Below are positions 1-8,417 of a DNA stretch of 35,667 nucleotides, in pieces. Every line of letters begins with the position of its first letter. Position 1 is the first letter of the stretch. Under the pieces are notes generated by a model. It ran no database searches. It was not told the DNA's origin and saw only the letters and a list, made by a program, of their open reading frames with translations. Made by a program: the position numbers and the translations under genes. The stretch lies in assembly GCA_022711575.1 (NCBI GenBank), contig JAKLES010000005.1, forward strand, positions 1 through 35,667. The letters are read 5' to 3'. Source of the stretch: Deltaproteobacteria bacterium (GTDB lineage: Bacteria; Desulfobacterota; Syntrophia; Syntrophales; Smithellaceae).

Positions 1-1470
1 ATGCCCCAAAAAATATTTAATACGAAAACAAGAAAAAAAGAAATACTCCAACCGATCAAAGAAGGCGTCATTGGTATGTACGTTTGCGGCATTACAGCCT
101 ACGATGTCTGTCATGTCGGTCATGCCCGTGCCGCAGTGGTGTTTGACGTGATCTTTCGGCACTTGAAAGCGCGCGGCTACGACGTGACGTATGTTAAAAA
201 CTTTACCGACATTGACGATAAGATCATTGATCGCGCGAATAAAGAAGGTATTGGTATTGCTCAAATAGCCGAACGGTATATTCAACTGCATGACGAAGAT
301 ATGGCGGCGCTCAATGTTATAACCCCAACCGTGACGCCGAAAGCCACCGAACACATGGCGGATATGATCGCTCTGATTTCAACACTGGAAAACAAAGGGA
401 TTGCTTACGCTTTGGACGGCGATGTGTTTTTTGCGGTCAACGGCTTTCCCGCCTACGGTGGATTGTCGGGACGTCATCTGGATGACATGATGGCCGGTGC
501 CCGCGTGGACATCAATGACAAGAAAAGAAACCCGCTGGATTTTGTCCTTTGGAAAAAGAGTAAGGAAGGCGAGCCATCTTGGGAAAGTCCGTGGGGAAAG
601 GGCAGGCCGGGTTGGCATATTGAGTGCTCGGCCATGAGCCGGCGTTATCTGGGTGATACTTTCGATATTCACGGGGGTGGCGAAGATCTGGTTTTCCCGC
701 ACCATGAAAATGAAATCGCTCAATCCCAGGCGGCAACGGGGAAACCCTTGGCCAATTACTGGATGCATAACGGCTTTGTCAAAATCAACGCGGAGAAGAT
801 GTCCAAGTCGTTGGGGAATATCTTCCCGGTGCGGGACATCATCAAACAATATCATCCCGAGGCCCTGCGCTTGTTTATGCTCCAGAGCCATTACCGCTCA
901 CCGGTGGACTATTCGGATACGTCACTCAAGGAAGCGCGAACGGCGCTGATTCGCTGTTATACGGCCCTGCAACTGATGAAAGAAACTCTGTCAGGGTTAG
1001 CTCAAGGGGAAGAGACGGTTCTGCCTACCAAGCCGGAGTACGTCAGTAAATTAAACGATTTGAAAGATAAATTTGACGCCGCGCTGGATGATGATTTTAA
1101 TACGGCGCAGGCCCTGGGATATGTTTTCGACGCTGCCCGGTTGATCAATAATGTGACGACTGCGGAAAAGAAGATGCCCCTGCCGGCCAAACGGGTTATC
1201 CTGGAGACTGCAACAGGCATATTTAAGCATTTTGGCTCTGTGCTGGGTGTTTTTCAGTCTGACCCGGATATCTTTTTTCATGCCGACCGAAATATTGAAG
1301 TCGGGAAGCGTGGTCTGGATGTTTCCCGAATAGAAGCGTTGATTCTAGCGCGGCAAAAGGCTCGTGAAGAAAAAGATTGGAGCCGGGCTGATGAGATTCG
1401 CCAAGAACTGGCTTTGCAGAATATTACTTTGAAGGATTCAGCAGGCCAGACAACCTGGTCGATCGAGTAG
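1..1470 (+). CDS. cysS: Cysteinyl-tRNA synthetase
   Basis: Class I aminoacyl-tRNA synthetase that charges tRNA-Cys with cysteine in the cytoplasm. At 489 residues it has the full family length. The HIGH signature is HVGH at residues 38-41 and the KMSKS loop is present unchanged at 266-270. The four zinc ligands that recognise the cysteine thiol are in the expected places: C29, C209, H234 and E238, the last three at the same numbers as in the E. coli enzyme. The ATG is the first base of the window, so its ribosome binding site and any upstream partner cannot be seen. The next gene starts about 170 bases downstream on the same strand. Identification is certain; only the exact start rests on family length. 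Confidence 0.97.
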   Translation: MPQKIFNTKTRKKEILQPIKEGVIGMYVCGITAYDVCHVGHARAAVVFDVIFRHLKARGYDVTYVKNFTDIDDKIIDRANKEGIGIAQIAERYIQLHDEDMAALNVITPTVTPKATEHMADMIALISTLENKGIAYALDGDVFFAVNGFPAYGGLSGRHLDDMMAGARVDINDKKRNPLDFVLWKKSKEGEPSWESPWGKGRPGWHIECSAMSRRYLGDTFDIHGGGEDLVFPHHENEIAQSQAATGKPLANYWMHNGFVKINAEKMSKSLGNIFPVRDIIKQYHPEALRLFMLQSHYRSPVDYSDTSLKEARTALIRCYTALQLMKETLSGLAQGEETVLPTKPEYVSKLNDLKDKFDAALDDDFNTAQALGYVFDAARLINNVTTAEKKMPLPAKRVILETATGIFKHFGSVLGVFQSDPDIFFHADRNIEVGKRGLDVSRIEALILARQKAREEKDWSRADEIRQELALQNITLKDSAGQTTWSIE

Positions 1471-1637
1471 GAAGTAAGTCTGCCGATTTTCCACGTCCAA
1501 TTCATAAAAGTATTCTTGATATTTCTTTCCTGATTGCCGAAATATATGGAAAATAACGGGGGTAATGGTATATACTTCCTTAAATTGAAGTCATTCTTTA
1601 TATGAAATAAAATACCTTATTTACGGTGAGGCTGAAC

Positions 1638-2960
1638 ATGAAAAACATATCCGGTAAATGGCCAGTATTCGTCATCATAATCCTTGGACTTTTTGTTATT
1701 TTTGGACCGTATTCCGATAGCAAGGTTTCCGCACGGGACAAGAACATCTACAAAGAGATTAAAACATTCAACGAAGTTTTGGATATGGTGCAGAAAAACT
1801 ACGTGGAAGAAATAGATTCCTCTGTTTTGATTCAGGGCGCAATCAACGGCATGATAAAATCTCTTGATCCCCATAGCGCGTTTATGACGCCGGACGTATA
1901 TAAAGAACTGGAAGTGGAGACGCAGGGGCGCTTTGGCGGAATCGGCATTGAAATTACAATATTGAAAGATGTTTTGACCGTTGTCTCTCCCATTGAAGAT
2001 ACCCCGGCATTTAAGGCGGGTGTTAAATCCGGTGATCAGATCATCAAAATCGATGGCAAGTCCACAAAAGACATTACGATCATGGAAGCCGTGAAAAAGC
2101 TGCGCGGCCCGAAGGACTCGAAAGTCACCATTACGATTCTGCGGGAAAATATGACACAGCCTAAAGACATCGTTTTGACACGGGCGGTGATCCAGATTAA
2201 AAGTATCAAATCAAAAACATTTGATGACCATATCGGTTATATCCGTATTGCATCCTTTCACGAGCGGACATCCGATGATCTTCGCAAAGCGCTGGCTGAT
2301 GTGAGTGCGAAAACAACTCCTATGAAGGGACTGGTACTCGACTTAAGGAATGATCCGGGCGGACTTTTGAATCAAGCTATTGAAGTTTCCGATATTTTTT
2401 TAAAGTCGGGTATGATTGTTTCCACCCGTGGTCGAGCGAAAAACATGGAAACCAAAACAATGGCCCGGGATAATGGTGGCAAGGAAGTTACGGTTCCCAT
2501 GGTTGTTCTGGTGAATGAAGGTACGGCGAGCGCGGCGGAGATTGTGGCGGGTGCGTTACAGGATAACGGGCGGGCGCTGATTGTGGGGACACAGACCTTT
2601 GGTAAAGCGTCCGTGCAAACGGTGATTCCACTGGAAAACGGTTCCGCACTGAAATTGACGACCGCCCGGTATTACACACCCAACGGCAGATCGATACAGG
2701 CCGAGGGGATTAAACCGGACATTATCGTAAAGTTGGTAAAGCCGTCCGAGGAGCCTGAAAATCCTCTGGAGGAAAGACTTCGGGAAAAGGATCTCAAGGG
2801 ACATATTAAACCGGCCAAAGAAGACGGTACGCAGCTTGAGGAAAATAATAAAGTCGACGATCTCAAAGAGGTCTCTGATTTGACTAAAGACAATCAGCTC
2901 AAGACGGCCATTGATATTTTAAAAAGCTGGCATATCATGAGAAAGAATCTGACCAACTGA
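1638..2960 (+). CDS. ctpA: S41 family carboxy-terminal processing protease (CtpA)
   Basis: Periplasmic serine protease that trims or degrades proteins from their C-termini; in related bacteria it acts on envelope and cell wall enzymes. An N-terminal hydrophobic segment (about residues 8-24) works as signal or anchor. A PDZ domain follows (about 90-175, with the FGGIGIE and GDQIIKIDG motifs), then the S41 core. The catalytic serine is S298 in GTASAAEI and the lysine is K323 in TFGKASVQ, 25 residues apart as usual. The C-terminal 60 residues are charged and low complexity. I chose ATG 1638 over the in-frame GTG at 1626 because the GTG overlaps a GTGAGG ribosome binding site 6 bases before the ATG. 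The 160 bases upstream hold only a weak promoter-like match (TGGAAA, 16 bases, TATATA, 1547-1574). It is probably co-transcribed with the deacetylase gene that follows. Confidence 0.95.
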   Translation: MKNISGKWPVFVIIILGLFVIFGPYSDSKVSARDKNIYKEIKTFNEVLDMVQKNYVEEIDSSVLIQGAINGMIKSLDPHSAFMTPDVYKELEVETQGRFGGIGIEITILKDVLTVVSPIEDTPAFKAGVKSGDQIIKIDGKSTKDITIMEAVKKLRGPKDSKVTITILRENMTQPKDIVLTRAVIQIKSIKSKTFDDHIGYIRIASFHERTSDDLRKALADVSAKTTPMKGLVLDLRNDPGGLLNQAIEVSDIFLKSGMIVSTRGRAKNMETKTMARDNGGKEVTVPMVVLVNEGTASAAEIVAGALQDNGRALIVGTQTFGKASVQTVIPLENGSALKLTTARYYTPNGRSIQAEGIKPDIIVKLVKPSEEPENPLEERLREKDLKGHIKPAKEDGTQLEENNKVDDLKEVSDLTKDNQLKTAIDILKSWHIMRKNLTN

Positions 2961-2985
2961 TGCCGTTTCCAGAGGGGCATGGATA

Positions 2986-4035
2986 TTGTCAGCCATGAAA
3001 AAGAAAAAAAGGAACAATGTATTAACGGCAGTTTTAGTGACAATGATTGTCTTGTCCATTACTGCGATAACTTACGTGATACTGTTTCATCAGGAAGAGA
3101 CGGGGTTGGTTAAGCGGGTGCCAGCGCAGAAGAAACAAACGGCGCAGCCGAAGGCGAAACGAGCAAAGCCTTCGGTAAAGACTTCGGCAAAAGAGCCCAA
3201 TATTGCAAATGAAAAAATTCCGGTACAACCTTCCATAAAAGAAGCACTTAAAAAAGATACGCAAGTTCTTCCTGCGCATAAATCTGTAGTGAAATCTCCT
3301 GAGAAAGAACAGATTGTTATTGCTAAAATAACACCCCCTCGTCCGCTGTTAAAACAGGTAGCCATTATAATTGACGACATAGGTTATGATATGGCGCCGG
3401 TGCGTGATCTTTTGAGCATCGACGCAGATATCACGTTTGCCATTTTACCGCTTCTTGCCCACTCACGGGCGGCGGCGGATATATTGCACAAGGCCAATCG
3501 TGAAACATTGCTGCATCTGCCCATGGAGCCGCTTTCCTACCCGAAAGAAAAACCGGGCAGCGGCGCTCTTTTTTCGGATATGAATGATGAAGAACTTGTC
3601 TTTCAGATGGAAAAAAATCTGGCTTCCGTTCCTTATGTCGTCGGCGTCAACAACCACATGGGTTCCAAATTTATGTTAAATGAGAGGAATCTCGTGACGG
3701 TTTTTAATCAGTTGAAAAAAAGAGATTTATTTTTTATCGATTCACGGACAACCAATGGTTCAAAAACAACGGCGGCTGCACAAAAAGTTCATTTAACCAT
3801 TGCGTCACGCAAGATCTTTCTGGACAATGAGCGCAACTATTCAAAAATTTATCAAATCCTGATGGATGTGGCCGAGGCGCCGGCCGGTAACTCGATGCTT
3901 ATCGTGATCGGTCACCCCTACCCCGAGACGATTCGGGCGCTTAAAGATGCCCATAAAGTCTTTCGGGAAAAAGGTGTATCAATTATCCCTGTCTCAAAAC
4001 TGATAAAAAAGAAAACATCGGAAAGCGCATCCTAA
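2986..4035 (+). CDS. Divergent polysaccharide deacetylase family protein (YibQ/DUF610)
   Basis: Member of the divergent polysaccharide deacetylase family, which has the NodB-like barrel but an unproven substrate; a role in envelope polysaccharide metabolism is inferred. One membrane segment lies near residues 13-35, followed by a Lys/Pro/Ala-rich linker (about 40-110) that would span periplasmic space, then the catalytic-like domain. Family motifs seen are IIIDDIGYD (127-135), NNHMGSK (222-228), IDSRT, and GHPYPET near the C-terminus. The start is TTG 2986: the AGAGGGG at 2971-2977 is 8 bases before it, but 17 before the ATG at 2995. It begins 25 bases after ctpA, a pairing common in deltaproteobacteria (from memory), which suggests one envelope-related operon. 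Family assignment is secure, function is not. Confidence 0.88.
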   Translation: MSAMKKKKRNNVLTAVLVTMIVLSITAITYVILFHQEETGLVKRVPAQKKQTAQPKAKRAKPSVKTSAKEPNIANEKIPVQPSIKEALKKDTQVLPAHKSVVKSPEKEQIVIAKITPPRPLLKQVAIIIDDIGYDMAPVRDLLSIDADITFAILPLLAHSRAAADILHKANRETLLHLPMEPLSYPKEKPGSGALFSDMNDEELVFQMEKNLASVPYVVGVNNHMGSKFMLNERNLVTVFNQLKKRDLFFIDSRTTNGSKTTAAAQKVHLTIASRKIFLDNERNYSKIYQILMDVAEAPAGNSMLIVIGHPYPETIRALKDAHKVFREKGVSIIPVSKLIKKKTSESAS

Positions 4036-4081
4036 TAAACGATTTTTTCCAGGATGCAGGCTTTGAGGGCAACCATACTCT

Positions 4082-5788
4082 ATGCAAAAAAAACTCATCA
4101 ATTTAATAACCTGCTGTTTGCTTCTTCCCGCGATATTTTCCGGCTGCGCTTCTTGGTCAGTAGGCCGTTCATTATCTTATCCGTCTGCTCCGGAAAAATA
4201 TTCCGGGGCGGCCGCCTATCATTATTCGCTGGCTGTTTTGTCGAGGCTGGATGGCGATTTAGGGGGGGCTATCGATGAACTGAAACAGGCGCTCTCGCTG
4301 CAACCTGATTCACCTTATCTTAGCACCGAACTGGTTTCAATGTATGTTGAGAACAGTAATGTTGATCTTGCCTTGTCTCTAGGTGAGTCATCTCTGGCCA
4401 AAAATCCCGGTAATACTGAACTGCGTTCGATTATGGGTGGTTTGTATTTTAACTTACGTGAATATGATAAAGCGATTCGGGAGTATCAGACCATTATCGA
4501 GATAGATCCGAAGAATCTGGTTGCTTATTTGTATCTGGCGACTATTTATGCCCAGGAAAAAAAGTATGATTCGGCGGAGAAGGCTTATCGAAAAATGCTG
4601 GCAATAGATCCTGACAATATTATCGGGATGTATTATTACGCAAAAACATTGACCCAAATGAACCGTTGGGCGGAGGCGGAGGCTCTATACCATAAAATAA
4701 CTTTGCAAGGGCCGGCATTTGAAGCGGCCTGGCTGGGGCTTGCCGCACTTTACGAAACTAAAAACAAGTATGATGAAGCCATTGGCGTTTATCGCCGCTA
4801 TTTAGAGATCAATCCCGCCCGGATCAATTTCCGAGTGAAGATTGCAGATCTGCTGGTTAAAGCGAATAAGCAGGGAGCGGCGGAAAAAGAATTTCAGGAA
4901 GTTTTGAAAATGGATCCCGCCAACCGGGAGGTGCGTACCGCTCTGGGGCTCTTATACTACGATATGCGACGATTTGATGCGGCGGCCGTTCAATTTTCGT
5001 CTCTTCTGGAGACAGCGCAAAATGACGACAAATTGCATTATCTTTTAGCCAACGCTCTGGAGCAAAAAGGTGATTTGCCTGCGGCGCGGGTGGAATATCA
5101 AAAAATATCTACAGTGTTTGAATTATATGCCAATGCCCAGATCCATACGGCAATGATTTTCAAGAAAGAAGGCAGGCTCGATGACGCCATCCTGGTCCTG
5201 ACCCAAGCCATCCAGAAGAAAAACGATCAAGCCATTTTATATCTCTATTTATCATCGCTATACGAAGAACAGAAGAACTTTACGGTGGCTGAAAAAACAG
5301 TACTGGAAGGCATTGGGCGCTTTCCACGCAATGCGGATCTGCATTATGTCCGGGGTTCAATACTGGAGAAAATGAACCGTTTTGAGGAAAGCATCAAATC
5401 CATGGAAGCCGTGCTGGATATTGATCCGCAAAACGCAGACGCACTTAATTTTATCGGTTATTCCTATGCTGACCGGGGGATTCATCTGGACCGGGCCGAA
5501 CAAATGATTATCCAAGCCTTAAAGATCAAGCCGGACAACGGATATATTCTAGACTCGTTGGGCTGGGTATATTTTAAAAAAAGTCAATACGACAGCGCCC
5601 TGAAATATCTGAAAAGAGCACGGGAGCTCTTGCCGGATGATGCTAATATTATGGAGCATCTGGGAGATGTTTATTTAAAAATCGGACAGGATAAAGAGGC
5701 GCTGGACCAATACCGGAATGCCGTAAAAATTGATTCTGACAACAGTACGCTGAAAAAGAAACTCGACGATCTGATCTATAAAAAATAG
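4082..5788 (+). CDS. Large TPR-repeat lipoprotein
   Basis: A 568-residue protein built almost wholly of tetratricopeptide repeats, about 14 by eye. Each shows the usual pattern of a small residue near position 8, Ala at 20 and a Pro after the second helix (for example the IDPKN, IDPDN, INPAR, MDPAN, IDPQN and IKPDN turns). The N-terminus MQKKLINLITCC leads to a hydrophobic stretch and a lipobox IFSGC with the lipidated cysteine at C22, so the mature protein should be membrane-anchored in the periplasm. Such proteins act as scaffolds for envelope assembly or secretion complexes; no specific partner can be read from the sequence. The ribosome binding site GAGGG (4065-4069) is rather distant. 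The gene after it encodes another lipoprotein, 45 bases away, and the two probably work or are expressed together. Confidence 0.85.
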   Translation: MQKKLINLITCCLLLPAIFSGCASWSVGRSLSYPSAPEKYSGAAAYHYSLAVLSRLDGDLGGAIDELKQALSLQPDSPYLSTELVSMYVENSNVDLALSLGESSLAKNPGNTELRSIMGGLYFNLREYDKAIREYQTIIEIDPKNLVAYLYLATIYAQEKKYDSAEKAYRKMLAIDPDNIIGMYYYAKTLTQMNRWAEAEALYHKITLQGPAFEAAWLGLAALYETKNKYDEAIGVYRRYLEINPARINFRVKIADLLVKANKQGAAEKEFQEVLKMDPANREVRTALGLLYYDMRRFDAAAVQFSSLLETAQNDDKLHYLLANALEQKGDLPAARVEYQKISTVFELYANAQIHTAMIFKKEGRLDDAILVLTQAIQKKNDQAILYLYLSSLYEEQKNFTVAEKTVLEGIGRFPRNADLHYVRGSILEKMNRFEESIKSMEAVLDIDPQNADALNFIGYSYADRGIHLDRAEQMIIQALKIKPDNGYILDSLGWVYFKKSQYDSALKYLKRARELLPDDANIMEHLGDVYLKIGQDKEALDQYRNAVKIDSDNSTLKKKLDDLIYKK

Positions 5789-5833
5789 AGTCGGCGAAAT
5801 CTGCGTCAAATTTTCTTAGAAAGTGCTTTTGAC

Positions 5834-6610
5834 ATGTTTGATCGATGTTTTCCTTGCAAGCGAATCCTGATTGTTTTGTTGCTATCGATGCTGGCTTGCG
5901 GATGCGTCGGCAAGGCCGTTAGAGGGTCTGTTATGCCGCCAAAATCTTTAGAGCTCATTAGAACTATTCATGAAACGGACAGAATTGTCGCTACTGTGCG
6001 GCTTGATCTGATGACGGCCCAGGGACGTTATCCAATAAAAGCCGCGTTGATTTTGCAGAAGCCTTCCTACTTTAGACTGGAAGTGCTGCCGGTCATTGGC
6101 ACGCCGGATTTTTTTCTTGCCGCGTCATCGGACGCAATGAGCATCTTCATTCCTTCGCAGGGCGAGTTTTATACAGGGAAACCCTCTGCCGAAAATTTGG
6201 CGCGATTCTTACCCTGGGCTTTTAATATCGAAGATATTGTCACTATTTTTTCCGGAGCCTACCCGCCGCTCACCGGAAACAAACTGTCTTATGAAAGTTA
6301 TGTCGAAGATCATGTATTGCGGGTTTTGATGACGACCTCTACAGGTGCTTCGCAAACCGTCTGGATGAACAAAAACGGGACTATCGCAAAACTAATCCGC
6401 AACGGAACGGACGGCAAAGAGATTTACCAGGTTTTGTATGAGGATTATGAACCGGCGAGCCGTCTGCCCGGAAGAATCATTATCGAAATGGTGGATCACA
6501 TAACGTCCGTTACTGCAACATTCACGGATGTTAGGATAGAAAAGGCGACGGATCTGTCGGTTTTTGAATTGTCTGCGCCGGTGGGAATGGAAATAATCAA
6601 ACTGGATTAA
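5834..6610 (+). CDS. LolB/DUF4292-like outer membrane lipoprotein
   Basis: A 258-residue predicted lipoprotein. The signal peptide runs MFDRCFPCKR plus a leucine-rich core and ends at LACGC, with C22 or C24 as the lipidated residue. The mature part shows the layout of LolB-fold proteins: an early beta strand RIVATVRLDLMTAQGRYP, then ALILQKPSYFRLEVLPVIGTP, a hydrophobic DFFLAASSDAMSIFIPSQGEFYTG segment and late strands in which a ligand-binding half-barrel would close. This is like the DUF4292/LolB-like genes that often follow TPR lipoprotein genes in deltaproteobacteria (from memory). A role in carrying or inserting lipids or lipoproteins is an inference. The gene is convergent with the tol-pal operon; I see no T-tailed terminator of its own. 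Confidence 0.62.
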   Translation: MFDRCFPCKRILIVLLLSMLACGCVGKAVRGSVMPPKSLELIRTIHETDRIVATVRLDLMTAQGRYPIKAALILQKPSYFRLEVLPVIGTPDFFLAASSDAMSIFIPSQGEFYTGKPSAENLARFLPWAFNIEDIVTIFSGAYPPLTGNKLSYESYVEDHVLRVLMTTSTGASQTVWMNKNGTIAKLIRNGTDGKEIYQVLYEDYEPASRLPGRIIIEMVDHITSVTATFTDVRIEKATDLSVFELSAPVGMEIIKLD

Positions 6611-6716
6611 CGACTTTGAAAGGTATCTGGGAGAAGCGAAAAATTCTTCGCCTTCCACGAAAAGACGGATTCTGAATTCCATGGTCGTTGCTTTGGTCGG
6701 CAGGAGACGCTCTAAT

Positions 6717-6742
6717 AAAAAAAGGGGCTTCATGGCCCCTTT
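6717..6742 (-). terminator. Intrinsic terminator of the tol-pal operon
   Basis: The hairpin stem AAAGGGGC (6721-6728) pairs with GCCCCTTT (6735-6742) around a six-base loop. Read on the minus strand, the stem is followed by seven T residues and then ATT. It lies 20 bases past the cpoB stop codon. In the plus direction the hairpin is followed by only three T and then a G-run, so it is likely to work mainly for the minus-strand operon. Confidence 0.88.
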
Positions 6743-6762
6743 GGGGTGGGGATTGTAGGGCG

Positions 6763-7572
6763 CTACTTGATTTCTTGAAGTTTGGTACGCGCAATATGCG
6801 CCTGACTTGTATTGGGATAATCCTTAATGACCTGCTGCAGAAGCAGCTTGGCGCTTGCCTTATCGCCCAGATTATGAAAGGAGATCCCTTGCTTTAACAG
6901 GGCGTAAGGGACTTTATTGCTGCTGGGGAATTTTTTAGTTACTTTTTCATATTCCAGTATGGCTTTTTCATATTTCTTTTCAAAAAAATAACATTCGCCA
7001 ATCCAGAACTGGGCATTATCGGAGTACTCGCCAGACGGATAGGCGGCCAGGAAGCCTTGAAAGGCTTCTCTGGCTTTAGGGTAATTGCCGTTTTTGAAAG
7101 TCTGATAGGCCGTCGCGTATATAGCCGCTTTGCCCTGTTTGCCTGAAGGATCCTTGGCTAAAGCGGAACTATCGATGTCGCTTGCTGAATCTTTTTTGCT
7201 GATTTCCAGAAAATTTTCAATAAAATTGATTTTCAAGAGCAGACTGTCAATCTTTTCCCTGTCGTCTTTGTCTCGGGACGTCTCCTTCTTCAATGTTTCA
7301 ACTTCGCCGCGTAATTGCTGGACCTGATCGCGCAGTTCCGTAAAGTCCGCGCTGGTATTGGCCTGCCCTTTACGCAAGGAGGCCAGAGTTTCAGTATTTT
7401 TCTCCTGCTCTTTTTGCAGCGTAGCGATCCGGGTATTTACAGCAACAACTTTTTCTTCCACCTGCTGGTTTAATTCCGAACGGACCATCTTTAAATCGGA
7501 GGATGTCGCGCAACCGGCAACTGCAAAAACAACAACTAAAAACATCAGATAAAGAGAGTTTTTCAAAGCCAT
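6763..7572 (-). CDS. cpoB: Tol-Pal system protein CpoB/YbgF (lipoprotein form)
   Basis: Last gene of the tol-pal operon. CpoB links peptidoglycan synthesis to outer membrane constriction through TolA and PBP1B in E. coli. Order of parts: signal peptide with lipobox VAGC (C21), a coiled coil of about residues 25-125 rich in Glu, Lys and Gln that would trimerise, a short linker, then three TPR-like repeats (about 150-269: AYQTFKNGNYPKAREAF, AQFWIGECYFFEKKYEKAI and ALLKQGISFHNLGDKASAK). The E. coli protein is periplasmic; the lipobox suggests a membrane-tethered form here. It starts 12 bases after pal. The ATG abuts its GAGGAG ribosome binding site with no spacer, so TTG 7566 (protein starting MKNSLY, spacing 6) may be the true start. 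Confidence 0.92.
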   Translation of the reverse strand: MALKNSLYLMFLVVVFAVAGCATSSDLKMVRSELNQQVEEKVVAVNTRIATLQKEQEKNTETLASLRKGQANTSADFTELRDQVQQLRGEVETLKKETSRDKDDREKIDSLLLKINFIENFLEISKKDSASDIDSSALAKDPSGKQGKAAIYATAYQTFKNGNYPKAREAFQGFLAAYPSGEYSDNAQFWIGECYFFEKKYEKAILEYEKVTKKFPSSNKVPYALLKQGISFHNLGDKASAKLLLQQVIKDYPNTSQAHIARTKLQEIK

Positions 7573-7584
7573 CTCCTCTGTTAA

Positions 7585-8181
7585 TTATTTTAAAAGAAAC
7601 TGTACGCGTCTGTTCTGCGCCCAAGCTTCTTCAGTGCTGCGGGAATCCAGCGGGCGTTCTTCGCCATAGCTGATGGTTTCAATACGCGATGCATTGATCC
7701 CCAGATTCTCCAGATATTGCTTGGTTTCCTGCGCCCGTCTCTCTCCCAGAGCCATATTGTATTCAGTGGTTCCTCTTTCATCGCAGTAACCTTCAACAAC
7801 GATGGTGGCGCTGCTGTTCTTTGTGAATATTTCGGCGTTTGCTTTTAATATTTCACGAGCGTCGGATCGGATATTGGATTTGTCATAATCGAAATAGATG
7901 TTCTGTATGTTCAAGTCGTTGAGGGCTGCTGCATTCTTTTTTTCTCTGGCTTCTTTCGCGGCCTGGGCTTTTAGAGCGGCTTCCCGTTCTGTCTGTTCTT
8001 TCGCTCGTCGGGCGACTTCATCATCTGTCTCTTTGACCGGCGCCGCCTGTGCGGATACTGCCTTCTGTTCCTGGACACTCTCATCCTTAACAACTGCTTG
8101 TTTTTCCGCACAACCGCTGAACATTGCTAAACCAAATGAAAAAACCATTAATAATCCAATCAGTGTTAAATATTTTTTCAT
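7585..8181 (-). CDS. pal: Peptidoglycan-associated lipoprotein Pal
   Basis: Outer membrane lipoprotein that binds peptidoglycan non-covalently and is moved to the septum by the Tol motor. The lipobox FSGC gives lipidated C24. An Ala/Glu/Lys-rich linker (about 30-88) is followed by an OmpA-like domain (about 90-198) with the motifs IYFDYDKSNI, VEGYCDERGT and the NRRVQF end that contain the diaminopimelate-binding Asp and Arg. I chose ATG 8181 rather than the in-frame GTG 8217 because AAAGGAG stands just before it and the shorter form has a normal signal peptide. A 236-base leader separates it from tolB, with a possible own promoter and a long palindrome (separate entries). Confidence 0.97.
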   Translation of the reverse strand: MKKYLTLIGLLMVFSFGLAMFSGCAEKQAVVKDESVQEQKAVSAQAAPVKETDDEVARRAKEQTEREAALKAQAAKEAREKKNAAALNDLNIQNIYFDYDKSNIRSDAREILKANAEIFTKNSSATIVVEGYCDERGTTEYNMALGERRAQETKQYLENLGINASRIETISYGEERPLDSRSTEEAWAQNRRVQFLLK

Positions 8182-8216
8182 GATATTCTCCTTTCGGTAT
8201 GAGTATGGATCGTTCA

Positions 8217-8246
8217 CAAGTTGTGTTGAAGCTTCAACATAACTTG
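8217..8246. repeat. 30-base near-perfect palindrome in the pal leader
   Basis: Two 15-base arms match with one mismatch (8223 against 8240) and no spacer. The inner 16 bases, 8224-8239, TGTTGAAGCTTCAACA, are perfectly self-complementary. It begins 35 bases upstream of the pal start codon, between the candidate promoter and the ribosome binding site. No T-run follows on either strand, so it is not a normal terminator. A dimeric repressor site or an RNA hairpin acting on pal mRNA are both possible. Confidence 0.75.
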
Positions 8247-8314
8247 CCTTCGAACGTCAATAAATAATATAAAATTCAATGGCATACGATGTTTTGATTA
8301 CGGGGATTCCCGGT

Positions 8315-8344
8315 AACCTCTTTGCTTTTCAATGTTCTTGTCAA
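8315..8344 (-). promoter_or_regulatory. Candidate promoter for pal-cpoB
   Basis: On the minus strand a perfect TTGACA (8339-8344) is followed after 18 bases by GAGGTT (8315-8320). The -10 is poor by the TATAAT rule. However, both the TTGACAAG start and the AGGTTAC end are shared with the putative tolQ promoter, in a 236-base gap inside an operon. Transcription would give a leader of about 125 bases containing the palindrome. Confidence 0.35.
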
Positions 8345-8417
8345 ATTTTATAGTGACCATGATGTTTTCTATACGGCAAAGGGTGAAAAATAACAACCCC
8401 AACATCAAATAAATTTT

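Noticed and set aside
379-891. Long minus-strand open frame inside cysS, and similar frames opposite other genes
   Set aside because: They are antisense shadows of well-identified genes, without ribosome sites or recognisable protein features.
6636-6662. Possible plus-strand hairpin after the LolB-like gene (GAAGCGAA with TTCGCCTTC)
   Set aside because: The stem has a bulge and no T-run follows, so it is not a convincing terminator.
8182-8217. GTG start at 8217 for pal
   Set aside because: It would add 12 residues before a good signal peptide and would bury the AAAGGAG site inside the gene.
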